A DNA stretch of 64,000 bases from Streptomyces canus (lineage in GTDB: Bacteria; Actinomycetota; Actinomycetes; Streptomycetales; Streptomycetaceae): the NCBI RefSeq assembly GCF_001514145.1, contig NZ_KQ948657.1, positions 310,001 to 374,000 of the forward strand, given 5' to 3'. Position numbers and translations under genes: made by a program. Below the pieces are notes generated by a model that ran no database searches, was not told where the DNA came from, and worked only from the letters and a program-made list of their open reading frames with translations. Within the stretch, counting starts at the first letter, position 1, and each line of letters opens with the position of its first letter. Below, piece by piece: positions 49,921 to 59,224 of this stretch.

Positions 49921-51561
49921 ATGGAAGAGCTCGTCATCCGGGACGCCGACGTCGTCGACGGCAGCGGCGCCCCCTCGTACCGCGCCGACGTCGTGGTCGA
50001 CGGCGGCCGGATCGTCTCGATCGTCAAGGAGGCGGCCGACGCGGGCTGTCAACGCCCGACGGCGAGAAGGGAGCTGGACGCCGAAGGCCTCGTCCTGTCC
50101 CCCGGCTTCATCGACATGCACGCCCACAGCGACCTGGCCCTGTTGCGCGACCCCGACCACAGCGCCAAGGCCGCGCAGGGGGTCACGCTCGAGGTGCTGG
50201 GCCAGGACGGGCTGTCGTACGCGCCGGTCGACGACCGCACCCTGGAGGACGTCCGTCGCGCCATCACCGGGTGGAACGGCTACGGCGACGACATCGACGT
50301 CGACTGGCGGTCGGTGGGCGAGTACCTGGACCGCCTCGACCGCGGGATCGCCGTCAACGCGGCCTATCTGATCCCCCAGGGCACGCTCCGCGCGCTCGTC
50401 GTCGGCTGGGAGGACCGCGAGGCGACTCCGCGGGAGCTGGACCGTATGCGCCGGCTGGTCGCGGAAGGCATGGAACAGGGCGCGGTCGGCATGTCGTCGG
50501 GCCTGACCTACACCCCGGGTATGTACGCCAAGGACGCCGAACTGACCGAGCTGTGCCGGGTGGTGGCCGAGTACGGCGGCTACTACTGCCCGCACCACCG
50601 CTCGTACGGGGCGGGCGCGCTGGAGGCGTACGAGGAGATGGTCGCCCTGACCCGGGAGGCCGGCTGTTCCCTCCATCTCGCCCACGCCACCATGAACTTC
50701 GGCGTGAACAAGGGCCGGGCGCCGGAGCTGCTCGCCCTCCTGGACGAGGCGCTGGCATCGGGTGCGGACATCAGCCTGGACACGTATCCCTACACTCCCG
50801 GCTCCACGACCCTCGCGGCCCTGCTGCCGAGCTGGGCGAGCGAGGGCGGCCCCGAGGCCGTCCTGAAGCGGCTGGCGGACGACGACACGGCCGAGCGGAT
50901 CCGGCATCACCTGGAGGAGATCGGCGCCGACGGGTGCCACGGTGTGCCCGTCGAGTGGGACACCGTCGAGATCTCGGGTGTCGGCGGCGCGGACTTCGCG
51001 GACTTCGTCGGCCGTACGGTCGCGGAGTCGGCCCGCTCACGGGGCGAGAGCCCGTGGACGACCGCGCGGCGGCTCCTGCTCGCCGACCGGCTGGCCCCGT
51101 CGATCCTCCAGCACGTCGGCCACGAGGAGAACGTCCGGACGATCATGCGGCACCCGGTGCACACCGGCGGCTCCGACGGCATCCTGCAGGGCGCCAAGCC
51201 GCATCCGCGGGCGTACGGCACGTTCCCGCGGTATCTGGGCACGTACGTGAGGGAGTTGGGCGTCCTCTCCCTGGAGGAGTGCGTCGCGCACCTCACCTCG
51301 CGCCCGGCGTCCCGGCTGCGCCTGCCGGACCGCGGCCTCGTCAGGGAGGGGTACCGGGCCGACCTGGTCCTGTTCGATCCGGAGACGGTGGCGCCGGGGT
51401 CGACGTTCGAGGACCCGCGCCGGTTGCCGACCGGTATTCCGCACGTCCTGGTCGACGGACGGTTCGTGATCGAGGACGGCCGGCGCACGGACGTCCTGGC
51501 AGGCCGGGCGGTCCGTCACAGTCCCGTGCGACGGAACGCCCCGCACAGCGCTACGGCTTAG
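49921..51561 (+). CDS. N-acyl-D-amino-acid deacylase (D-aminoacylase)
   Basis: The 546-residue protein is an amidohydrolase-superfamily D-aminoacylase. Metal motif HAHSD is at 67-71 (SPGFIDMHAHSDLALL). The YCPHHRSYG, HLAHATMNFGV and LQHVGHEENVRTIM segments carry further metal ligands, and the GGSDGILQGAKPHPRAYGTF segment the conserved Asp. It hydrolyses N-acyl-D-amino acids or D-amino-acid amides. It follows the PLP enzyme by 35 nt and would supply free D-amino acids to it. It converges on the serine protease gene with an 11-nt overlap of stop regions. Confidence 0.92.
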   Translation: MEELVIRDADVVDGSGAPSYRADVVVDGGRIVSIVKEAADAGCQRPTARRELDAEGLVLSPGFIDMHAHSDLALLRDPDHSAKAAQGVTLEVLGQDGLSYAPVDDRTLEDVRRAITGWNGYGDDIDVDWRSVGEYLDRLDRGIAVNAAYLIPQGTLRALVVGWEDREATPRELDRMRRLVAEGMEQGAVGMSSGLTYTPGMYAKDAELTELCRVVAEYGGYYCPHHRSYGAGALEAYEEMVALTREAGCSLHLAHATMNFGVNKGRAPELLALLDEALASGADISLDTYPYTPGSTTLAALLPSWASEGGPEAVLKRLADDDTAERIRHHLEEIGADGCHGVPVEWDTVEISGVGGADFADFVGRTVAESARSRGESPWTTARRLLLADRLAPSILQHVGHEENVRTIMRHPVHTGGSDGILQGAKPHPRAYGTFPRYLGTYVRELGVLSLEECVAHLTSRPASRLRLPDRGLVREGYRADLVLFDPETVAPGSTFEDPRRLPTGIPHVLVDGRFVIEDGRRTDVLAGRAVRHSPVRRNAPHSATA

Positions 51562-52483
51562 GCAGGGTGCACGCGCTCGCGTTCAGGTTGAGCTGGTTAC
51601 CCGTCGTGAAGCAGGCCGGGATGTTGTAGATCTCCTGGGCGTAGTTGATGCCCTCGCGGACGGTGACGTTGCCGTTCGCGTCGACCTCGCACGGGTTGTT
51701 CTCCGTGCAGCGCTCGCCGTCCTCGTTGCCGGTGTTGTTGACGGCGACGACCTTGCCGGTGGCCTGGTCGATGACGGGCGAGCCCGAGGTGCCGCCGATG
51801 GTCTGGCAGGCGGAGGTGTAACGGACCGAGTCCTTCCAGGTCCAGTCACCCTCCTTCAGGCGGTACGCGAACCCGTCGATGTTGCAGCTGTAGAGCGTCT
51901 TCCAGTAGCCGGAGGCCACGGTGATGGCGGTACCGGCGGTCGGGTGCGTGTCCTGCACGGTGAGCGCGGAGATGCCGTACGAGCTCTTGATCGACGCGTA
52001 CGTGCTGGTGAGCTGGTAGATCGACACGTCCGTGTCGGTCATCGTGCCGTAGGCGAGCTTGCTGGCGCGCAGGGTGGCGACCCGGGTGCCGGAGGAGTTC
52101 AGCAGTCCGAAGGTCCGGCTGGAGGACTGGTTGGTGAGCACCTCGCCCGGCTCCGGGAAGCCGGTGGTGAGGCAGTGCCCGTTGCTGAGGACCAGCGCCG
52201 GGTCGGTGTCCAGGGAGTTCGGGAACCGGATGACCGAGCCCGAGCAGTTGCTGAGCGATACGGTCCCGGCGAGGGTCACGGCCTTCAGCTGGGGCGACGG
52301 TGACGTGAGCTGCGACAGACTCGCCGTGGTGGACGTGACCACGTCGTGGACCACGGAGGTGACCGTGTCCGTGTCGGCGCCCTTGCCCACGCTCGTGGCC
52401 GCGGGTTCGGCCGCGACCGCGGGTGCCGTACTCATCCCGGCGAAGGCCAGGATGCTGAGTGCGGCGACGAGAGGCTTTCTCAT
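51551..52483 (-). CDS. Secreted trypsin-like (S1) serine protease
   Basis: The 310-residue protein has a Sec signal peptide (about 1-25) and a chymotrypsin-fold domain. His is in LVLSNGHCLTTG, Asp in TMTDTDVSIYQL, and the nucleophile Ser in GGTSGSPVIDQATGKVVAVN. Several Cys pairs (NCSG, SCNID, CQTIG, CEVDA) suggest disulfides. It likely functions as an extracellular protease. I chose MRKPLVAALSILAFAG at 52483 because it gives a normal signal peptide; the frame extends further without support. A longer inter-domain insertion with EDGERCTENNPCE follows the Ser. Confidence 0.88.
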   Translation of the reverse strand: MRKPLVAALSILAFAGMSTAPAVAAEPAATSVGKGADTDTVTSVVHDVVTSTTASLSQLTSPSPQLKAVTLAGTVSLSNCSGSVIRFPNSLDTDPALVLSNGHCLTTGFPEPGEVLTNQSSSRTFGLLNSSGTRVATLRASKLAYGTMTDTDVSIYQLTSTYASIKSSYGISALTVQDTHPTAGTAITVASGYWKTLYSCNIDGFAYRLKEGDWTWKDSVRYTSACQTIGGTSGSPVIDQATGKVVAVNNTGNEDGERCTENNPCEVDANGNVTVREGINYAQEIYNIPACFTTGNQLNLNASACTLPKP

Positions 52484-52618
52484 GTGGGGGTCCCCTCTTG
52501 CGACTTGGGCGGCCGGAAATCTTCCGGCCGCCCGCGATTTTGTCATGCACATTGTGAAGAGAGGTGGGTTATTGGGCAAGAAGCTGTGTCGGCATGGGCA
52601 ACTTACCCAGTTGGACGG

Positions 52619-53275
52619 TTACTTGGGGCCTTTGGTACTGCCCTGTCCGCGTCCTTTGCCGTTGGAGTTGCCCGGGCCGTCGGCGGAGGCGGAGCTCGAC
52701 GAGGGCGACGGTGACGGCGAACCTGAAGCGGTGGGCCGGGTGCCGGAGGAGGCGCCCGCCGACGGACTCCCGCCCGCCTCCGGGCCCGCGGACGTATCTG
52801 CGGAGGCGGCCGCGCCGGACGCGGCGGCATCGGAGGCCGTCGCCCCCGGGACCGCCGGGCGGGCGGAGGACGCCGGGTCGGTGGCGTCGCTCGTCCCGGC
52901 GGAGGCCGACGGGGTGCCGTCCTGTGCGGGTCCCGAGGAGGAGCCCGAGGAGGACAGCCCCGCGATCAGGGCCGCCACCGACACCACCCCGACGGCTCCG
53001 ACGGCCACGACCACCCGCCGCGAGCGCCGGGCGCCCGTACTGTGCGCGGCGCGCCGCCGGGCGGCCCGGCCGACGGGCTGAGGGCCGGGCGGCTCCACGC
53101 CTGCGGGCACCGGGGCCACGGGCTCGATCCGGGGAAGCTCGGCCGTCGCGTCGTACACGTTCTGCCAGCCGTGCGCCGCCGCCGGATCCGTGTACTCCTC
53201 GTACGCCGGAGCCGGTGCGGGCTGCGGCTGGTACACGTGCGGCGCCCCGGACTCGTACTCGACTGGCCTCGACAT
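52619..53275 (-). CDS. Single-pass membrane protein with Ser/Ala-rich extracytoplasmic tail
   Basis: The 218-residue protein has a cytoplasmic N-terminus with Pro/Tyr/Glu stretches and a basic cluster (RAARRRAAHSTGARRSRR) before one membrane segment (VVVAVGAVGVVSVAALIAG, about 88-106). A long Ser/Ala/Gly/Pro/Asp tail (about 110-210) follows and ends with KGRGQGSTKGPK. It has no recognisable domain. Type II topology with a disordered, probably glycosylated or wall-spanning tail is inferred. It diverges from the aminotransferase gene. Confidence 0.7.
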   Translation of the reverse strand: MSRPVEYESGAPHVYQPQPAPAPAYEEYTDPAAAHGWQNVYDATAELPRIEPVAPVPAGVEPPGPQPVGRAARRRAAHSTGARRSRRVVVAVGAVGVVSVAALIAGLSSSGSSSGPAQDGTPSASAGTSDATDPASSARPAVPGATASDAAASGAAASADTSAGPEAGGSPSAGASSGTRPTASGSPSPSPSSSSASADGPGNSNGKGRGQGSTKGPK

Positions 53276-53401
53276 GGCGACGGATTGTAGAGACCTATGT
53301 GGCAGGTGGGACAGCTACCGGCGATAACAGCCCAAACGGACGCGTCTCACGTGGCGGAAAGCACGACCCACGAAGCGTTACCGGGCCGTAAGCTCCCAGA
53401 C

Positions 53402-54613
53402 ATGCAGGTGATCCAGTCGACCAAGCTCGCCAACGTCTGTTACGAGATCCGGGGCCCGGTTCTCGAGGAGGCGATGCGCCTGGAAGCGGCCGGGCACCGC
53501 ATCCTCAAGCTGAACACGGGCAACCCCGCCGCCTTCGGTTTCGAGGCGCCGCCCGAGATCCTGGAGGACGTCCTCCGGAACGTGTCGACGGCCCATGGAT
53601 ACGGCGACGCGAAGGGGCTGCTGGCCGCGCGCCGGGCCGTCGTCATGCACAACCAGACGATCGGCATCGAGACCGACGTCGAGCACGTCTTCATCGGCAA
53701 CGGCGTCTCCGAGCTGATCGTGATGGCGATGCAGGGCCTGCTCGACGACGGCGACGAGGTCCTCGTACCGGCGCCCGACTACCCGCTGTGGACGGCCGCC
53801 GTGTCGCTGTCCGGCGGTACGGCCGTCCACTACCGCTGCGACGAGCAGGCGGACTGGATGCCCGACCTCGCGGACGTGGAGCGGAAGGTCACCGACCGCA
53901 CCAAGGCGCTCGTCATCATCAACCCCAACAACCCGACGGGGGCGGTGTACGAGGATGCGATGATCAAGGGCCTGACCGACATCGCCCGCCGGCACAACCT
54001 GCTGGTCTGCTCGGACGAGATCTACGACAAGATCCTCTACGACGGTGCCACGCACACCCCGACCGCCGCGATCGCCCCCGACCTGCTGACCCTCACCTTC
54101 AACGGCATGTCCAAGGCGTACCGGGTGGCGGGCTACCGGGTGGGCTGGATGTCGATCTCCGGCCCCCGCGCGCACGCCGACTCCTACATCGAGGGCCTGA
54201 CCATCCTGGCCAACATGCGGCTGTGCGCCAACATGCCGGGGCAGCACGGGGTGGTCGCCGCGCTCAGCGGGCGGCAGTCGATCCAGGACCTGGTGCTGCC
54301 GGGCGGGAGGCTCGTCGAGCAGCGGGACGTGGCGTACGAGCTGCTGACCCAGATCCCCGGCGTGAGCTGTGTGAAGCCGAAGGGGGCGCTGTATCTCTTC
54401 CCGCGGCTCGACCCCAAGGTCTTCAAGATCAAGGACGACCGGCGGATGGTCCTGGACCTGCTGCGCCAGGAGAAGATCATGGTCGTCCAGGGCTCCGGTT
54501 TCAACTGGCCCGAGCCCGACCACTTCCGGGTGGTCACCCTGCCGACGGTCGGGGACCTGCGGGACGCGGTGGGACGGATCTCGAACTTCCTGGACGGGTA
54601 CGGCCAACTTTAG
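53402..54613 (+). CDS. AlaA-type PLP aminotransferase
   Basis: The 403-residue protein is a class I/II aminotransferase. NTGNPAAFGFEAPPEILEDV begins the fold. PNNPTGAVYED contains the Asn; DEIYDKILYDG carries the Asp/Tyr pair. PLP Lys is in FNGMSKAYRVAGYRVGW and the substrate Arg in HFRVVTLPT. It closely resembles the AlaA/YfbQ-type glutamate-pyruvate aminotransferases. Start 53402 (MQVIQSTKLANVCYEIRGP) matches family N-termini; no clear Shine-Dalgarno, so the leader may be short. It diverges from the membrane-protein gene. Confidence 0.92.
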   Translation: MQVIQSTKLANVCYEIRGPVLEEAMRLEAAGHRILKLNTGNPAAFGFEAPPEILEDVLRNVSTAHGYGDAKGLLAARRAVVMHNQTIGIETDVEHVFIGNGVSELIVMAMQGLLDDGDEVLVPAPDYPLWTAAVSLSGGTAVHYRCDEQADWMPDLADVERKVTDRTKALVIINPNNPTGAVYEDAMIKGLTDIARRHNLLVCSDEIYDKILYDGATHTPTAAIAPDLLTLTFNGMSKAYRVAGYRVGWMSISGPRAHADSYIEGLTILANMRLCANMPGQHGVVAALSGRQSIQDLVLPGGRLVEQRDVAYELLTQIPGVSCVKPKGALYLFPRLDPKVFKIKDDRRMVLDLLRQEKIMVVQGSGFNWPEPDHFRVVTLPTVGDLRDAVGRISNFLDGYGQL

Positions 54614-54624
54614 ACAGAATCTAA
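54610..54624. promoter_or_regulatory. Inverted repeat TTAGA-N5-TCTAA at the aminotransferase stop
   Basis: TTAGA (54610-54614) and TCTAA (54620-54624) form a 5-bp inverted repeat overlapping the aminotransferase stop codon. It lies 39 nt before the start of the small gene at 54663 in a locally AT-rich patch with TAAGCTAGG. It may be an operator or part of that gene's promoter. Evidence is only the symmetry and base composition. Confidence 0.4.
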
Positions 54625-54662
54625 GCTAGGATGGTTTCCTGACAGCATCAGGAGGCCATCCC

Positions 54663-55079
54663 ATGTACGAACCGATCCGCACCAAGTCGGTCCACAGCAC
54701 GATGGCCGACGCCCCTTCCGACTTCCCCCACCGCTCACGCGAGGAAGAGCTGGACATCCAGCTCGCGGGACATCTCGCGGCGCTGCTCGCCGTCACGGAC
54801 GAGCTGCGGGCGGTGGCGCCGTCCGCCGACCTGGACACCGCGGCCGAGCGGCTCGCCGAGCAGGTGGCCCGGCTGCGGGGCGGAGGGGCACCGGCCCGCG
54901 TCCCGCTGACCGCGGCCACCTCGAACCGGGATGCCCTCCACCGCCGCGCCCACGCCGTGGCGGGGCGCGCCCTGCTCGTGGCGGCGTCCCGGGCGGACAC
55001 GGCGGCGGCGATCCTCGCGGCGGAGCGGATGGATGCCCACGCGGCGGCACTGGAGCCCCGCGCCCTCGCCACCCACTGA
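54663..55079 (+). CDS. Small helical protein of unknown function
   Basis: The 138-residue protein is rich in Ala, Arg and Leu and is predicted to be mostly helical (REEELDIQLAGHLAALLAVT, RLAEQVARLRGGGAPARVPL, DALHRRAHAVAGRALLVAAS). No signal or membrane segment is seen. AGGAGG 6-7 nt before ATG 54663 is a strong ribosome site. It is probably streptomycete-specific; I cannot assign a function. It is downstream of the aminotransferase in the same direction, with the inverted repeat at 54610-54624 between. Confidence 0.75.
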   Translation: MYEPIRTKSVHSTMADAPSDFPHRSREEELDIQLAGHLAALLAVTDELRAVAPSADLDTAAERLAEQVARLRGGGAPARVPLTAATSNRDALHRRAHAVAGRALLVAASRADTAAAILAAERMDAHAAALEPRALATH

Positions 55080-55415
55080 GCCGTACGGCTCCCCGAATCG
55101 GCCCCGGTCCGCGCGCTCCCGCAGCGACGTGCGGACCGGGTGCCACGCACTGCGTTCGCCTGAGCGGGGGCGCCTCGCCGTAGGGGTTGCTGTCGGCTTG
55201 CGGGTGCGGGTTTCGTTGTGGCTGGTCGCGCCGTTCCCCGCGCCCCTGAGGGGCGCATTCGCTGGGCCGCGTCGATTGGGGGCCGGTGCTACCGGCTTGT
55301 CGCGCCGTTGCCCGCGCCCCCGAAATGAGCTCCCGTGTCGAGTCGGGACCGGTGCTACACCTTCCGTTCATCCTGTTCGGCGGGGAATGTTGGGTTCCGC
55401 GAGCACGCTCCCCGT
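55080..55415. repeat. Gene-free region with REP-like GC-rich repeats
   Basis: No gene is seen in this 336-bp stretch. It contains two related elements: GCTGGTCGCGCCGTTCCCCG at 55221-55240, followed by the hairpin-forming GCGCCCCTGAGGGGCGC, and GCTTGTCGCGCCGTTGCCCG at 55296-55315. A CCGGTGCTAC motif occurs twice (about 55283 and 55349). From memory such GCGCCCCT-type repeats are common between Streptomyces genes. It also must hold the promoter of the following operon. Confidence 0.6.
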
Positions 55416-56480
55416 GTGAGACGAATCGCAGGGATCGTCCTCGCGGTCCTGCTGATCGGCGGCGTGGTGGCAGCCGTCGTGGCAGGCCGGGAAGCGGACG
55501 ACAAGGGCACGGCAACGAAGACCGTGCAGGGAGTGATCGGATCGGAGAAGGCCGAGTTCTTCGCCGATCCCGACGTGGTGAAGGCCCTCGCCGCCAAGGG
55601 CTACACCGTGAAGGCCGAGACCTCCGGGTCCTGGGCCATGGAGGGCCTCGACCTCGACGGGTACGACTTCGCCTTCCCGTCCAGCCAGGCCCCGGCCACC
55701 GAGCTCGCCGCGAAGCACAAGGTACGGGGGACCCTCCCCCGCCCCTTCTACTCGCCCCTCGTCGTCGTGGCGCACAAGAGCGCCACCGAGGTCCTCGCGG
55801 GCAACGGCCTGGCCACGCTGGACGCGGAGCACCGCGGCACCCTCAAGATGGCCGCCTACCTCGACGCGGCCCGCAAGGACCGCACCTGGCAGCAGCTCAA
55901 GGGGGCGGACAAGTACGGGGAGCTCACCGGCACCCTCTACCTCTCCAGCACCGACCCGGAGACCTCCAACTCCGGCGCCCTCTACCTCGCCGCCGCCTCC
56001 TGTGTGGCGAACGGCGGCAAGGTCGTCGCGAGCGACGCGGAGGTCAAGAGGACAACTCCCCTGCTGCACAAGCTCGTCAGTGTGCAGGGCGCCCAGCAGT
56101 CCAGCACGGACGCGGCGTTCCGGGACTTCGTCAGCGGCGCCGGCAACCCGCTCGTCCTGGTCTACGAGTCCCAGGTCGCCTCCCTCCTCGCGGACGGGCA
56201 GCACCCCGACGACCTGGTCGTCCTCTACCCGGACACCACGGTCAACAGCGACCACACGGTCGTACCGCTGACCGAGAACGGCCAGGCTCTCGCCGGACTC
56301 CTCTCCACCGACCGGCGGTTGCGCGAGCTGGAGGTCCGGCACGGGTTCCGGCCGCAGGGCGAGGCCACCGAGTTCGCCGCGGCCGCCACCTATCTCAAGC
56401 AGGAACTGACCGGCGTCCGCCAGGCGCCCGTGCCCACCTCCGCGGTGCTGCACGAACTGGCGCGACGGGCGCGCGGATAA
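55416..56480 (+). CDS. Membrane-anchored solute-binding-like protein (SBP_bac_11), first gene of TelA operon
   Basis: This 354-residue protein has one N-terminal membrane anchor (RRIAGIVLAVLLIGGVVAAV) and then an extracytoplasmic domain with a solute-binding alpha/beta fold (TVQGVIGSEKAEFFADPDVV, YDFAFPSSQAPATELAAKHK, GTLYLSSTDPETSNSGALYL, LVLVYESQVASLLADGQ). The domain resembles SBP_bac_11 without the vWA part that the third gene carries. The start is a GTG at 55416; an in-frame ATG at 55335 is far upstream and poorly supported. It is 15 nt before telA. It probably forms a complex with the downstream proteins. Confidence 0.75.
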   Translation: MRRIAGIVLAVLLIGGVVAAVVAGREADDKGTATKTVQGVIGSEKAEFFADPDVVKALAAKGYTVKAETSGSWAMEGLDLDGYDFAFPSSQAPATELAAKHKVRGTLPRPFYSPLVVVAHKSATEVLAGNGLATLDAEHRGTLKMAAYLDAARKDRTWQQLKGADKYGELTGTLYLSSTDPETSNSGALYLAAASCVANGGKVVASDAEVKRTTPLLHKLVSVQGAQQSSTDAAFRDFVSGAGNPLVLVYESQVASLLADGQHPDDLVVLYPDTTVNSDHTVVPLTENGQALAGLLSTDRRLRELEVRHGFRPQGEATEFAAAATYLKQELTGVRQAPVPTSAVLHELARRARG

Positions 56481-56495
56481 CGGGGGACACCAGAC

Positions 56496-57668
56496 ATGAC
56501 ATCCATGAACGGCGACACTTTCGTCCTGACGCCTCCCGAGGCCGTCGCACCCGTGCCCCGGGAGAAGGCCGGCGGACTCGTCCCCGTCGACGACTCCGTC
56601 CGCACGGACATGGCCAAGAAGGCCTCCGCGTACGTCGAGGGGCTCGCGACGCTCGACGCCCGCTCGCCCGAGTTCGCCGGCAAGGTCGGTGAGATCACCG
56701 CGCTCGGTGCCGGCGAGATGCGCAGCGCCGCCGCGCAGTCCAACCGGATGCTGGAGCGGACCGTGCGCAGCCTGCCGGACAAGGGCGGGGACGCGCAGTC
56801 CCTGGTGGCGGGCTCGCTCGTCGAACTGCGGCGCGTGGTCGAGGACCTGGATCCCCGGGATCTGCCCGCCGCCAAGGGCCGCAAGTTCCTGTCCCGGCTC
56901 CCCGGCGGCAACAGGCTGCGCGATCACGTGGCCAAGTACGCCTCCGCACAAGGCACGTTGAACAGGATCGTGGGCTCGCTGCGCGGCGGCCAGGACGAAC
57001 TGCGCCGTGACAACGCCGCGTTGCAGACCGAGCGGGTCCGCCTGTGGGAGACCATGGGCAAGCTCCAGGAGTACGTCTTGCTGACCGAGGCCCTGGACAC
57101 GGCCGTCGAGCGGCACATCACCGCCGTAGGAGATCCGGAGGCGGCCGACTCGCTCCGCGCCGACGTCCTCTTCCCCGTCCGGCAGAAGCACCAGGACCTG
57201 CTCACCCAGCTCGCCGTCTGCGCGCAGGGCTACCTCGCCATGGACGTCGTACGCCGCAACAACGAGGAGCTGATCAAGGGCGTCGACCGGGCGGCCACGA
57301 CCACCGTGTCGGCGCTGCGCATCTCCGTGATGCTGGCCTCCGCGCTCGAGAACCAGAAGAAGGTCGTCGAGCAGGTCAACGCGCTGCGCGGGACCACCGA
57401 GGACCTGATCCGGGGCAACGCCGAGATGCTCGCGACCCAGAGCGGGGAGATCCAGCGCATCGCCGCCGACCCGGCGGTCGGCGCCGAGACCCTGCGCTCC
57501 GCCTTCCAGCAGATCTACCGGACCCTCGACGCGATCGACACGTACAAGGTCCAGGCGACCGAGGTGATGGCGGCGACGGTGGAGTCACTGACCTCCGAAC
57601 TCCAGCACGCCAGCGGGTACCTGGAGCGCAGCCGGTCGCAGGGCGCGCTGGAGGGGGGCCTCGGATGA
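56496..57668 (+). CDS. telA: TelA/KlaA-family toxic-anion resistance protein
   Basis: The 390-residue protein matches TelA (PF05816): long helices with LDARSPEFAGKVGEITALGA, GTLNRIVGSLRGGQDELRRD, NAALQTERVRLWETMGKLQE, QKHQDLLTQLAVCAQGYLAM and ELIKGVDRAATTTVSALRIS. Homologues were named for tellurite resistance but their action is unclear. It is cytoplasmic and probably membrane-associated. ATG 56496 is the start. Its last four bases overlap the start of the vWA lipoprotein gene (ATGA), so translation is coupled. The operon suggests an envelope complex rather than a simple resistance gene. Confidence 0.88.
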   Translation: MTSMNGDTFVLTPPEAVAPVPREKAGGLVPVDDSVRTDMAKKASAYVEGLATLDARSPEFAGKVGEITALGAGEMRSAAAQSNRMLERTVRSLPDKGGDAQSLVAGSLVELRRVVEDLDPRDLPAAKGRKFLSRLPGGNRLRDHVAKYASAQGTLNRIVGSLRGGQDELRRDNAALQTERVRLWETMGKLQEYVLLTEALDTAVERHITAVGDPEAADSLRADVLFPVRQKHQDLLTQLAVCAQGYLAMDVVRRNNEELIKGVDRAATTTVSALRISVMLASALENQKKVVEQVNALRGTTEDLIRGNAEMLATQSGEIQRIAADPAVGAETLRSAFQQIYRTLDAIDTYKVQATEVMAATVESLTSELQHASGYLERSRSQGALEGGLG

Positions 57669-59224
57669 GACGGCACGCACTGGCCGCCTGCCTCGCGGCG
57701 CTCGGCCTGCTCACCGCCTGTACGGCTGAGGAGGACGGGATCAGCGGCCTCTCGACGCCCGGCGTCCCCGGGCCCGCCGAGCCGGGCACCCTGCGTGTCC
57801 TCGCCTCCAGCGAGCTGAGCGACATGGCCCCGGTGCTCGCCCGGGTCGAGAAGGACACCGGCATCAAGGTCCGGCCGACGTACATCGGCACCCTGGACGC
57901 CGTGGACATGCTGGCCAAGGGCACGACCGACGGAAAGTACGACGCCCTGTGGCTGTCGTCGAACGACTACCTCCGGCTGCGCCCCGAGGCGGCCGCGAAG
58001 GTGGTCTCCGAGACGCCCGTCATGTCGAGCGGGGTCGCGATCGGGGTGAAGCAGGCGACGGCGAAGGCGCTCGGCTGGAAGCCGGACGACGTCACCTGGT
58101 CCCAGGTCGAGCAGGCCGTCCAGGACGGAAAGCTGACGTACGGCATGACCGATCCGGCCCGCTCCAACTCCGGCTTCTCCACACTGGTTTCGGTGGCCTC
58201 CGCCCTCTCCGGCGCCCAGTCGGCGCTCACCGACGCGGACGTCGGCAAGGCCACGCCCCGGCTGAAGGAGTTCTTCAAGGGCCAGAAGCTGACCTCGGGT
58301 TCCTCGGGCTGGCTGGCCGCGGCGTACGACCGGCGCGGCGACGTCGACGCCCTGCTCAACTACGAGTCCGTCCTCAAGGGCATCCCCGGCCTGACCGTCA
58401 TCCGCCCCCGCGACGGCGTGATCACCGCCGACTATCCGCTCACCACGCTCAAGTCCACGAGCACACGGACCCGCGAGGACGTCCGCCGGCTGACGGAGGA
58501 CCTGCGCACCGAGAAGATCCAGCGGGAGATCACCGCGCGCACCCACCGCCGCCCGGTCGTCGCCTCGGTCCCTCCGGGAAGCGGTCTGGACACCACCCGC
58601 CGCCGTGAACTGCCCTTCCCGGGCACCCGTTCCGTCGCCGACGGCCTGCTCGACTCCTACGAGAACGAGCTGCGCCGCCCGTCGAGGACCGTGTACGTCC
58701 TGGACACCTCGGGCTCGATGGAGGGCGACCGACTGGACCGCCTCAAGACGGCCCTCACCGACCTCACCGGCGACTTCCGGGAACGCGAGGAGGTCACGCT
58801 GATGCCGTTCGGCTCGCAGGTGAAGAGCGTACGGACCCATGTGGTCGAGCCGGCGGACCCGCAGACCGGCCTGGACGCGATCCGTGAGGACACCTCGGCG
58901 CTCTCCGCCGACGGCGACACCGCGATCTACACCTCGCTGGAGAAGGCGTACGACCATCTCGGCGCCGACCGCGACACGTTCACGTCGATCGTGCTGATGA
59001 CGGACGGAGAGAACACGGCGGGCGTCGACGCCGGGGACTTCGACGACTTCTACCGGGACGGTCTGACCCCCGCCGGGCGGCGGATCCCGGTCTTCCCCAT
59101 CCTCTTCGGCGACTCCGACCGCTCCGAACTGGCCCACATCGCCGACCTGACCGGCGGCCGCCTCTTCGACGCCCGGCAGGGCTCGCTGGACGGCGCCTTC
59201 GAGGAGATCCGTGGCTATCAGTAG
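57665..59224 (+). CDS. Lipoprotein with solute-binding and von Willebrand A domains
   Basis: The 519-residue protein has a lipobox (LGLLTACTAEE, Cys near 20), a SBP_bac_11-like domain (about 45-320, LRVLASSELSDMAPVLARVE, YDALWLSSNDYLRLRPEAAA, YGMTDPARSNSGFSTLVSVA) and a vWA domain (about 340-515). The vWA part has an intact metal site: DTSGSMEG, then Thr in GDTAIYTSL, and Asp in LMTDGENTAG. vWA domains mediate metal-dependent protein binding. Its start overlaps the telA stop; its end overlaps the next gene by 14 nt. All four genes probably act in one envelope complex. Confidence 0.88.
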   Translation: MRRHALAACLAALGLLTACTAEEDGISGLSTPGVPGPAEPGTLRVLASSELSDMAPVLARVEKDTGIKVRPTYIGTLDAVDMLAKGTTDGKYDALWLSSNDYLRLRPEAAAKVVSETPVMSSGVAIGVKQATAKALGWKPDDVTWSQVEQAVQDGKLTYGMTDPARSNSGFSTLVSVASALSGAQSALTDADVGKATPRLKEFFKGQKLTSGSSGWLAAAYDRRGDVDALLNYESVLKGIPGLTVIRPRDGVITADYPLTTLKSTSTRTREDVRRLTEDLRTEKIQREITARTHRRPVVASVPPGSGLDTTRRRELPFPGTRSVADGLLDSYENELRRPSRTVYVLDTSGSMEGDRLDRLKTALTDLTGDFREREEVTLMPFGSQVKSVRTHVVEPADPQTGLDAIREDTSALSADGDTAIYTSLEKAYDHLGADRDTFTSIVLMTDGENTAGVDAGDFDDFYRDGLTPAGRRIPVFPILFGDSDRSELAHIADLTGGRLFDARQGSLDGAFEEIRGYQ

